A stretch of DNA of 14,136 nucleotides from assembly GCA_015501595.1 (NCBI GenBank), contig JADNRX010001125.1, positions 1-14,136 on the forward strand, read 5' to 3'. Within the stretch, counting starts at the first letter, position 1; each line of letters starts with the position of its first letter. A program made the translations under genes and the position numbers. The notes under the pieces are model-generated. The model was not told the origin of the DNA and made no database searches. It saw nothing but the letters and a program-made list of their open reading frames with translations. The DNA is from Hymenopellis radicata (taxonomy: Eukaryota; Basidiomycota; Agaricomycetes; Agaricales; Physalacriaceae). This document shows, piece after piece, positions 1 through 8,351 of the stretch.

Positions 1-350
1 GCACGCTGTAAACTTTTCGAAATCATCAGATAAGCCACCTCCTTCATCTCGTTGTAGATGATCATAAACATGCTGTGAAGCTCAGAATAATAGAAATGCT
101 TGAAATGGGTCGAATCCCAGCGCATTGAGCCTCCTCGGTCACTGGAAACAGGCTCGGCGGATTCATCTTGCGCAGATTGTAAAAATGCCAAATCCCATAA
201 CACTTCGATTACACAGGAAACAAGTATGTATATTCGTGCATTTGGTGGGCCTACAGCCTTAAGCCCGGGGCCCACGACAAGGGAGCGCGAATACCCCCGG
301 GAACTACATATACAATATTGGATAACACTTTCCCTCTCACAGCCGAACAT
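1..350 (-). CDS. Partial open frame leaving the left edge, unknown protein
   Basis: Reading the minus strand from an ATG at 350-348 toward base 1 gives about 116 codons without a stop, and the frame is still open at the edge. I do not recognise the product. The part nearest the edge, about bases 1-120, is the most protein-like: it is rich in aromatic residues, Met and Ile, with motifs such as FYYSELHSMF and YNEMKEVAYLM. The upstream half, about 150-350, is Cys- and Gly-rich, contains one copy of a dispersed repeat (259-289) and may be intron or 5' UTR. The true start may therefore lie at an internal acceptor or at the ATG at about 124. The plus-strand ORF at 100-387 is its antisense shadow. 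Confidence is low because nothing identifies a family and no stop can be seen. Confidence 0.3.
   Translation of the reverse strand, partial: MFGCERESVIQYCICSSRGYSRSLVVGPGLKAVGPPNARIYILVSCVIEVLWDLAFLQSAQDESAEPVSSDRGGSMRWDSTHFKHFYYSELHSMFMIIYNEMKEVAYLMISKSLQR
259..289. repeat. Dispersed repeat, copy 1
   Basis: About 30 bp beginning TTAAGCCC and containing GGCCCACGACAAGGG. It is almost identical to 1448-1479, in the same orientation and about 1.19 kb away. The core of 15 bases is identical, and the flanks differ by a few substitutions and one indel. The left part is palindrome-like (TTAAGCCCGGGGCCC). No longer homology surrounds either copy, so these are not obvious LTR or transposon ends. Confidence 0.6.
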
Positions 351-831
351 CGCATTGGGCGAAAAACTGATATGGGCAGGCGATTAGCTACAGAGCGGAA
401 ACAATAAGGATGGAGACGTACTGAGGGTCAAGAATGTGTAGAACTGTTGTTGTTTATGCTGATACGTTGACGCCGACACTTTGTAGTCGGGTTCACTCTC
501 TTAGGCCGATTTCATTGAATCGGGGGTGTCCTGTGAAGAGGCTAGTCAGCTAGAGAACTCGATATGGGGATATGGACTCTGGAGACTTACGAAGGGGTAA
601 AGCAAGCGCCGAGAAGCGTTGACGACGACAAAAGTCGCCTTCACTCTCTTAATTAAAGGAAAAGAAAGTTTGTTGATTACCTGCGGGACGACAATCAGTC
701 TCGATTTCCGATGATAACGAAAGATCAAGCACACCTTTGAATGGGCTGTGGCCTTGGAACCGTCCTGCGTCTCCTCTAGGTTAGTTACGGGATAATAAGA
801 GTGATGCTGAGCATAGGATTGTTGTGTCGGA

Positions 832-868
832 GAGACGAGGACGGTTTGGGTGGGAGACGAGGACGGTT
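832..868. repeat. Two-copy 22-bp tandem repeat
   Basis: The 15-mer GAGACGAGGACGGTT occurs at 832-846 and again at 854-868, a period of 22 bp. The spacer between the copies is TTGGGTG. Only two units are present. It is a minor direct repeat with no visible coding role. Confidence 0.75.
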
Positions 869-1447
869 GTGGCTGTCGTTGTGAGGCAAAGCGCGGGTTC
901 TTTTGGTGAGTTTATAGCGCTCTGCCAAAGGTTAGCATACAACATAAGGAGTTGAGACTTAAAAAAGAGTGTTTTGTTGGTTTGTCATCTGCAGTGGTAC
1001 CCGCAATCAAGATCAGAACGACCAGTAAACGAAGAGAACGACTTACAGCGCATATTTCCGCTCTCGCTTGCCGCCACACATGCCATCCCAAAGTTGTATG
1101 TGATGGGTTGTTGTATGCACTCATTGACGGGGAGTTGAGCCGAGAAGGACAGCCAGAAGCCCGGCGGATAAATGTCGTCGCATGCTACACGGAGCAAGTT
1201 GGACGGTCGTGTTGGGTGGGACCTCTTTCGTCGATCTACGACTGGGGGTTGGTGTCGGAGTGCACGTGGCAGTCTGCATACACATCAGAAGAGATCAGCG
1301 CCCAGACGGGACGACGTACGGGCAGCAACGTTTATTGAGCTCTGAGTCTGGGTTGAGGTCAGCGGTGAACGAATGGAGGCAGAGCAATGTGACGGACCGA
1401 TGATGAGTACTGTGTGTGATGCGTGGTTAACGCGTTCTTCGTTGGGT

Positions 1448-1479
1448 TTAAGCCCAGAGGCCCACGACAAGGGGACGCG
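1448..1479. repeat. Dispersed repeat, copy 2
   Basis: Second copy of the element at 259-289. It shares TTAAGCCC, then GGCCCACGACAAGGG, then a CGCG tail. It lies about 90 bp inside the TATA-like box at 1569-1576, as read on the minus strand. The two copies are the only ones I see in the window. Confidence 0.6.
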
Positions 1480-1568
1480 CGGACGATAATCGCCCTCCTC
1501 CGGGGATGGGTGGTGGCGCCGCAGCATTGCGACGCCGACCAGAGCAAAGAAAGACGCTAGCACCCACC

Positions 1569-1576
1569 CTTATATA
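1569..1576 (-). promoter_or_regulatory. Possible TATA box, minus strand
   Basis: The minus strand reads GGGGTATATAAGGG here. An ATG lies about 42 nt further downstream at 1527-1525, a plausible spacing for a fungal TATA promoter. The following frame stays open to 1285 but has no recognisable protein. The motif alone is weak evidence, and many fungal promoters lack TATA. Confidence 0.3.
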
Positions 1577-2640
1577 CCCCACAGGTCTTTTGTTCCCTCT
1601 AGGGATAAGCTGAGAATGGACAAAAGGCAGGAAGCGCTGTTGTCTTCGAGAAGAATGTATACATGATGGTGGAGATAAGAACGAGTGGAGTTCAGTTTGG
1701 CATCAGAGGCCTGGGTCAGCAGGAATGGCTGTTCCTGAGCGTTTTGTGGCGGCGAAAGCGTATCGTAGTAGCCTGAACATGTAGACGACATCCTAGGCTT
1801 CCTTTCGAATTCATGATGGATGTATTTCGGTCAAGACCATGGGAACAGAAAACGAGGCTCTCCATCAAGTGTCGGTCGAGAATCCAGTCACGGAGATGGA
1901 TCTGCGCGCCAGAGAACAAGGATCCATTTCTGATGTTGATGGCGCCGCTGGACCCACAAAGACCGCATTCGTCTGTTATTGTATTCCGGAGGATATTAAC
2001 GCGCTGCCGGTGGCGCAGAAAACCCAAAGTAAAGCATTCTAGAACTTGGAACAGAAAGCTAAGCGCGCGATTTTCTGATCTCTCATGGAGCATTTTATTG
2101 TCTATCCGAAAACGGGCAAAGTTGGGAATGATGAGGGCGCACCTTTGTACCAGAATAGGTTTGGGAAAGCGCCGCAGCTGTGGTCTGGATAGTGCCGCAC
2201 CATCGAATCCTGCTGACGGCACTCATGACGGTGCTGATCGAAGAGGCGTTTGCCGAATTCGGCCATTTTTTCGGTAGCACGTGGGCGTTCCCTCCCTTCT
2301 CTTCCGTTCAACGATTATCCTCAGCAGGAACTGTCCTCGGCGCTCAGACTGCTAAGAGGGATCGCTTATTCGGCAGAATAGCCGGTATCTTGATCTCCGT
2401 CGTAGATTGGAGCTCTTGGCTGAGATACAACAGGTTGCGACGAACTCGCTAGCGAAAGTTTGGTATCGACGCGCTTCGCAGTATAGTAACACGCCCAGCT
2501 CAAGTAAGTTACCTTCGGTTATATGCAAGGCATGCGCAAGACTAATTTTTTGTACTAGCTCACTCTCATTGAATAATCGAAAGGTTATTACAGGTGAAAG
2601 ACCCCAGTTTTTAATATTACGACAATGAACTGAAACCAGT
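1570..2640. other. Overlapping unassigned ORFs, possible degenerate gene
   Basis: Several overlapping frames are open here. On the minus strand there is a 73-codon ATG ORF (1570-1791), a 168-codon ORF (1716-2222) and a 69-codon ORF (2102-2311). On the plus strand, the ATG at 1839 opens a frame that meets stops at 2040-2042 and again near 2074, yet reads protein-like between them (for example HFIVYPKTGKVGNDEG near 2093-2140). Another plus frame is open over 2407-2628. No frame shows a domain I know, and the plus and minus readings exclude each other. It could be a decayed plus-strand gene upstream of the F-box gene, or a spliced minus-strand gene. I cannot decide which. Confidence 0.3.
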
Positions 2641-2652
2641 TGGATTCCAGGC

Positions 2653-4381
2653 ATGGCGGATACTACGACTGAAAAATATTGTTCCAACTGCGCCTGCCTT
2701 TTACTTCAGCCTGCAGAGGATTCTGGTGGGACTCGGACAGCGCGCGTAGAGGAACTTCTCCGTCAGAACCATCCTCCGCTTGACGTTGAGCTTACTGCGT
2801 TTCGCAAGATTGCGGAAGACGCGTGCGCTACTCTCAACGACTTGGACTCGAAGATTGTCCAGGCACGAGAATTACTAGAGAATCTCCTCTCGGCACGCCA
2901 ACAAGCGCAGTCGCGTCTTGAGGACGCGAAGACAATCCTGCATCCCGTGCGTTCCATCCCCAGTGAACTGTTGGCAGAGATATTTCTTTATTGTATCCCG
3001 ACGGTTTACCGAGTCAAGAATGTCGATGCTTGACCCACGAGGAGCTCCTTGGCTTTTTTCTGCTGTTTGTCGTCGTTGGAGAGAGCTTGCCCTCAATACG
3101 CCACAGCTCTGGACGCATCTCTTCCTTGATATTGACAAGCATGTGGGTCAGATCACGAATCGTCAGTGTGCGTATAAAGTGGGGCTCTTCATCGAGCGAT
3201 CTAGAGGTCTCCCCATGGATGTTTATCTTCGCAGCCTGAAGTGTTTAGCGGATCATCCAGTGATACCAGCCCTTGAAGTCAGTATCCCTCGGTGGAGGTC
3301 CCTGGATGTTGCCCTTCCACAAACATCCTTGCGATCCCTATCTGGGAATAGCTTTCTAACCCTTCGAAGGCTTCTGCTGCAAATTGACCAATCGGACCTA
3401 AGTGTTGATGTCTTCCAGCCAATGCAGGCACCTGTCCTTCGGGAGTTCGAAGTACTCACCAGTCAATCGTGGCACGCCTATGAACATGTCCCGTTGCCTT
3501 GGTCTCATCTCACCTCCGTCGCGCCTTTCCCTGCCTTTGACGTAGAGGCTTTGAATTATCTGCGTACCATGGCGGATTTGGAAAAGCTTGAGGTTCTTGC
3601 CGAGTCCGGAACCCATACTCCCATTCACGATGTCATCTCACTTCCAAAGCTTCGACGTCTTGCCATCGGTGAGTGCGAAGGTGCCGCCGGTCATAGCAAA
3701 GAGTTCTGCTCCGCATTAGCGATCCCCGCTCTGTCAGAACTCATCCTCGAATATCACGCCCCATTGGTGCTCCATTTTCCGACATCGCCCCTCCCACTCG
3801 GGAACCTGATCAAGCTGGATATCACTTGCGAGATGTATTCGCACCAGGAGAACACGCAGCATCTCTTAAACTTCCTCGCCCTTACCCACCGTGTCGAATG
3901 TTTGCGCCTCTATGATCTCAATATGACAGTCGAGTTTGTTGACGGGCTCAATCTCAATAACATCACGTACGGGTTGTCTGCCAGGCTGCCTTGTCTGCAG
4001 TTCTTGGACATTGAAAAATGTGACTCCGCACCTTCCCTTATCGATGATGTCAATCCGCTCTTCGAGATGTTATATTCCCGACTGCCAGCCATGACGGTGG
4101 AAGGGAAACAGGGCGCGGAGGAGAACGTCGGTGCGACCCCGTCATGTCACGCTGGCCTGGACGGTAATGGGCAGAGTGCGGTCATGAATGAGACTGGAAC
4201 AGACTTTGATACAAGATCCAGGTTGGACTCGGGTGGTCATCATCGCAGGTGTCTGAAAAGAGTACGGATTCCACGCCCGTTGTATCTTCAGACAAGAACA
4301 GAGTGGCAGAAAACTTTTCTTGAGCTGACATCAAGGGCAGAGCTGGAATGTGGTGTTACTATTGAAGACATCGACTCTTAG
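2653..4381 (+). CDS. F-box protein, Agaricomycete coiled-coil/F-box family, with one frameshift
   Basis: This is probably a substrate receptor that binds Skp1 through its F-box in SCF ubiquitin ligases. The ATG at 2653 was chosen because it starts a Cys-containing N-terminus (CSNC) followed by VEELLRQNHPP, the usual opening of this family. Residues about 48-92 form a heptad-like coiled coil. The F-box begins near residue 98 (RSIPSELLAEIF). It continues after a frame change with LFSAVCRRWRELALNTPQLW, and a long leucine-rich C-terminal half ends at the TAG at 4379-4381. The first frame stops at 3031-3033 (TGA), and the second frame carries the rest. Both frames are open between about 3005 and 3030, so the break lies there: one extra base or two missing. 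No intron of workable size fits. With the frame repaired, the protein would be about 575 aa. The break is either an assembly error or a null allele. Its 3' end faces that of the gene at 4670-7561. Confidence 0.85.
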
Positions 4382-4669
4382 TACTGCGTGTGTTTCCATA
4401 GTTGGTAAATTTGAGTATTCACTAATATTCAAAGGAAGCGGTCGTTTTTCGAGGGGTTGACTGGAAGACCACCGGCGCAACACCACTGATCTTCCTATCG
4501 ACCGACTGTATCTTTGTTGACTCTCTCACGTTCAGCGGGCGCGACAGCCGCGTTTGTCGATTACCGTTGAGCCAGTCAAGTTTTGGTAGCGTGCACAATC
4601 AATATCGCAATATTCATTCGTTCATAATATACAGATCAAGAATTGCACTGTTGGACTTTGGGTGTGGCC

Positions 4670-7561
4670 TTATCTAGCGCTAGCTACACCTGATTGCCAA
4701 GACTCAATATTCCTGCGACCTTCTGCTGGGTTGTCCACATTATACAAGCTGCTCGGGATTCGCTCTATCTCTTTCCACGACTGGTAGTCCTCACGGAAAA
4801 CCGCTTCGACTTTTTCACTAATGTGAGCATCTATAATCGCATTCACATGGTCGCATAACGCATGTGCGCCCTGTAACCTCAGCATCGCGAAAAGCCTATA
4901 AGCATGAGAGGGATCGGAGATGTCGAAAGTGAAATCTGGATCGGAAAGTTCTTGGATTATACATTGGTTCTATGATCAAGAGTCAGAGGAGAACTTTGAG
5001 CTAGTTGAACCATACCTTGTCCATCCACCCCACGAACACGTTAACTGTGTTGCGATCAAGGAGAAAACCGAGTACAGCGGCGGTAGAAGCAAGCTGATGC
5101 ATTTCCCATATCGCCAGAGCGGACCGCATGGAGACGGAGAGGTGTGCGACGTGCTTCTCTCTCTCCACGGCATTGTTAGGAGTAAGAACGTATTCAACGA
5201 CGGAGATGGGCATGTCGACATCGAGTGTATCGCGAGTGCCGGCTTCGAGATCAATAGCTACACCAAGGTCTGCGAATATGCGGCTGGCGTCATCCAATCC
5301 AGAAGCCATGCGGCGTGTTTTCCACTCCATTCCACAGCGCCAGCAGATGGACTTTACGGGCATGACAAATGCCATCTCAGGCCGAATCTCATCTAGATTG
5401 AGCGTGTCCAGATCGTCGCTCGTCGAAGCTGACAACCGAAGACAACGATGAACTGCCCATTGGTGATTGTATCTGATAAAACACTATGAGAAGAGATACT
5501 AAAGCTTGGCCTGGAAGTGCCACTTGCCGTATTTTCGCGTTCTCCAAGCATCCTGCAGCTTCTGTGAACAGCGTTCGGTGCAATGTAAGCCAGCTGTTCG
5601 TTAAAGAGTGGCCCCTGTTGAGGGGACGTTGTAGCAGATCTCCGGCACGAGAGCAGGCAGACATTGAATATAAGAGACTGCTGCCTATATAACAAAGTCG
5701 ATGCTTGTCATCAGGGGCCTCAGAAGCGCCACGATTCATTAGCTCTGCTGAATGCGTAGACCAGAAGGAATCAACAAGATCCTGCGTCCGGGGTGCCATG
5801 CCTTTTTTACAGTCTTCGACCGCATCCTAGTAGAATTATTTGATTAGAGGGTGAGAAAATGTCAACGTACGAATTACCTGCACGACCGTAGACGATACGG
5901 GACTGGCTGCTGTAAAAAAGCGTAGCCATTCCCGAACGTGGGGAGGGAGACACGCCATCGACGCCGGCTCCGCAACAAGCGTCATCCCACCGCGCCGAAG
6001 CCAGTCAGCGATTCTCGGTGCAGGGTTTACAAAGAGGAATCTGCCAGAAAATCAATATGGTTGAGATGAAGATGATGGTACGCACTGGAGAAGCGGATCA
6101 TCAACGATTAACGGAGGACGTGCTCTGTCAATGACACGCCTCCCCTCCGCAGGTACACCTCTGGTTGGCCATTCGTGCTGCAGCGGACTTAAATCGGTCT
6201 CTTTGCCGTCCAGAAGACCCTCTAGCTGCAAAGATATCTTTGCTGACAGTGTCGGTAGGTTTGCTAGGACGGTGTACAAATGCAGCATCTGAATACTGTT
6301 CGTAGCGTCGACTATTGATTTGTAATCGGCGAAGCGAACTTGATGTATCAAGGGCTGTAAAACACATCAGTTAAAGAACAGGTTCATTGAAGGTGGGCGT
6401 ACCCAACCGTCGTGGTCTCGGCGAACGCCGGCGAACAAGAAGAACTCGTCCACAGCGTTAACAAGGAGGCCAAATACAGGAGTACTGATTCCAAGGGCGT
6501 CATACAAAGCCAATGCAGACGTCATCCCGGCATGAAGGTGATCCAGATGAGGATCAAACCCAACTTCATGGGTGGACCCCCAACATTTGTTGTACTCGAC
6601 GAGAAGTAGCGGCACATCCAGGAGAGGCGAATGGGAACCATCGTAGTCGTGAGCCGGGTGGTATTTATGGGCCCGATTGGTGAACGGAGAACGAGACGGT
6701 TCGGATCTGGGGATCTGCACGGAAAATACAACATCTGGGATGATAACGGGCCACTCGTCGCTATGGGTTTGATTCGGGTACGTCGACCATCTCGGACGAA
6801 AGCTAGAAGGCTGATAAGATACAATGTCCACCGTCCGACGAGGACCTACCTAGCGGCAATGCCTACATCGCGAAGCACATCATGTTCGATGTATTCGAAC
6901 ATAACATCATACGCTGGTGTCCAGATGAGACTTGGAGTCAACAAAACTCCTTTCTCGTTCTCTGTTGCACACTGACATCTTATGTCAACGCTGAGTGTCA
7001 GGGCCCGATGCAATAACAAATCGAAGTGGGTCTAGAGGGCAATGGGCGGGAAACTCGTACTTATCCGACAAGTCAGGCCAGTCCAAACTGTCATGGTGCA
7101 GTTCTATCAAGTGTAAACAGTCTTTAGACTGTTCAGGTAGACGAGAGGCTTCAGGGCACGGATCCTACATAAAACACAAGGTTTTCAGAAACGGATCGTG
7201 TCAGGAGATAATTAGGCGTCATCTTACACCGTTCATGAGCCAGTCCATGATCCAGTCTGGTAGCGCAAATCGAAGCATGTCGCGGATAGCCTCACTGACA
7301 ATGCGATCCAGACTTGGTTCATTGACATAGATGGGACGGCCTCCCAAGGCACGCAATGGAAACGTCGGGATGTTTGCCACATCTGTTTGAACAGGATAGA
7401 GATGCCTGATTCGGTATTAACACATAAGTGAGGACTGAAATAAAGATGTCTAGTACGTACACCCGCGCCTCGTCGTCTGAGCACTTTGGATATGACGGTG
7501 TACACTTGGGATCTTTCATGATGTCTTCGTCAGAGTAGTATTCGTCGCTGTCAGACGACAT
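4670..7561 (-). CDS. Large ten-exon conserved-looking protein of unknown function
   Basis: Exon model (minus strand): 7461-7561, 7228-7405, 7018-7164, 6850-6971, 6403-6802, 6086-6354, 5878-6040, 5524-5826, 5016-5483, 4670-4969, giving about 816 aa. The start is the ATG at 7561, followed by an acidic stretch (SSDSDEYYSDED); the stop is the TAA at 4672. Most introns (45-63 nt) have GTACGT-, GTAAGA-, GTGCGT- or GTATGG-type donors and keep frame. Two junctions are uncertain. The donor at 7017 is GTTATT. The 40-nt intron at 5484-5523 is very short, and three frames are open over about 5440-5770. The centre holds IIPD near residue 206 and LLLVEYNK near 248-255, then a run of hydrophobic strands and helices. 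This layout weakly recalls the PD-(D/E)XK nuclease fold, but the spacing E-x-x-K is not canonical, so function stays unknown. A motif VFVGWMDK near the C-terminus is split by the last intron. Confidence 0.7.
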
Positions 7562-8351
7562 TGCGTCGAGAAAGTGAGATGAATAGAGATGATGGGAGGT
7601 TGAGAGAAGTTCATTACGGTATGATGCCGAGAATTTGATGAAAATTAGCCGCACCACGTAGCGAGTAGCGTTGGAGTAGTGTAAGCCAGGGTCAAACTGC
7701 AAAGACAGAACCTGCACGCCGCTCGATTTAACGACCTGTTCTGCTTTTGTATGTGCCTACGTTTGGGTGAAACACGCCACAATGGGTAGCGTATCATCGA
7801 ACGTGAGCACTGCGGGCAGTAGCGCCAGTAGACGGCAAGTCGCAAGTGATTATGGTCGTTGAGGAAGACAAGGCGGCGATTCCCGATTTGGTTGCCAGCC
7901 CGTGCTTCTTGTTTACCTACCATGTCCAAATTATTCGCAGAATTGAGGTTTGGAGCTTGAAGCATAGACCGCCTTATAGTCAGAAATCCTTCCTATATCG
8001 CTCTGATACAACACGGCCTTCAACGTTTCCGCAATCTTCTGAATGATTGTACTCAAGTTACAAGCTGTTCATTTTAAGATACTGTTAACAGCCGTTGACC
8101 AGACTGTAGACCGTGATTTCTCGAGCCTGCATTCAGCTTTAAGAGATTGCTTGCAGCCAGGACAACTCACAAACTTCGAACTTTTGGCTCCGGCTGCCGA
8201 AAGCTATAGGAACCGTGCTCGTACTAGATGGAGACTTGCGAAGAAGGTGATTTCACGAGCTATCCTCGTAGGTCCAGTAAAAGTGATCATAAATTAAAAA
8301 TCCAATCCATAAAATCTAAATTAACGAAGGAGGTAGTAGTTGTAACAAGAC
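7562..8351. other. Intergenic region between the unknown gene and LIS1/PAC1
   Basis: This stretch holds the upstream region of the minus-strand gene starting at 7561 and the 3' flank of LIS1/PAC1. I see no TATA box or RNA gene. The only candidate coding element is the plus-strand ORF at 8043-8297. The other open frames here are short and show no domain. Confidence 0.4.
8043..8297 (+). CDS. Small hypothetical ORF, 84 aa
   Basis: An ATG-initiated frame of 84 codons ending in TAA. The protein is mixed in composition with a basic C-terminal half (NRARTRWRLAKK) and no signal peptide or known motif. It lies on the strand opposite its neighbours, in the gap between two minus-strand genes, and could be an exon of a short plus-strand gene. 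An ORF of this length can arise by chance, so support is weak. Confidence 0.2.
   Translation: MIVLKLQAVHFKILLTAVDQTVDRDFSSLHSALRDCLQPGQLTNFELLAPAAESYRNRARTRWRLAKKVISRAILVGPVKVIIN

Larger units (their letters stand above)
351..1560. other. Gene-poor stretch, no supported gene
   Basis: All frames here are short and none shows a recognisable domain. The segment contains a 22-bp tandem repeat (832-868) and the second copy of the dispersed repeat (1448-1479). On the minus strand there is one well-formed intron signature at 989-1046: GTAAGT donor, CTGAT-like branch, TGCAG acceptor, 58 nt. Together with the TATA-like box at 1569-1576, this hints at a spliced minus-strand transcript between about 1550 and 900. 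I could not build a convincing protein from the flanking frames, so I leave it unannotated. Confidence 0.4.

Noticed and set aside
106..122. tRNA T-arm-like sequence (GGGTCGAATCCC)
   Set aside because: It resembles a B box, but the invariant T54 position is wrong and no matching A box, anticodon arm or acceptor stem is found upstream.
3005..3031. Programmed +1 frameshifting in the F-box gene
   Set aside because: No slippery codon, rare-codon pause or downstream structure is evident, and similar breaks occur in neighbouring genes, so an indel is simpler.
2918..4381. Separate gene starting at the ATG at 2918
   Set aside because: The first codons of this frame overlap the coiled coil and F-box coded in the other frame. 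The frame is the continuation of the F-box gene after a break, not an independent start.
6412..6975. Plus-strand ORFs at 6412-6609 and 6631-6975
   Set aside because: They lie antisense to exons 4 and 5 of the minus-strand gene, whose frame and splice sites are consistent.
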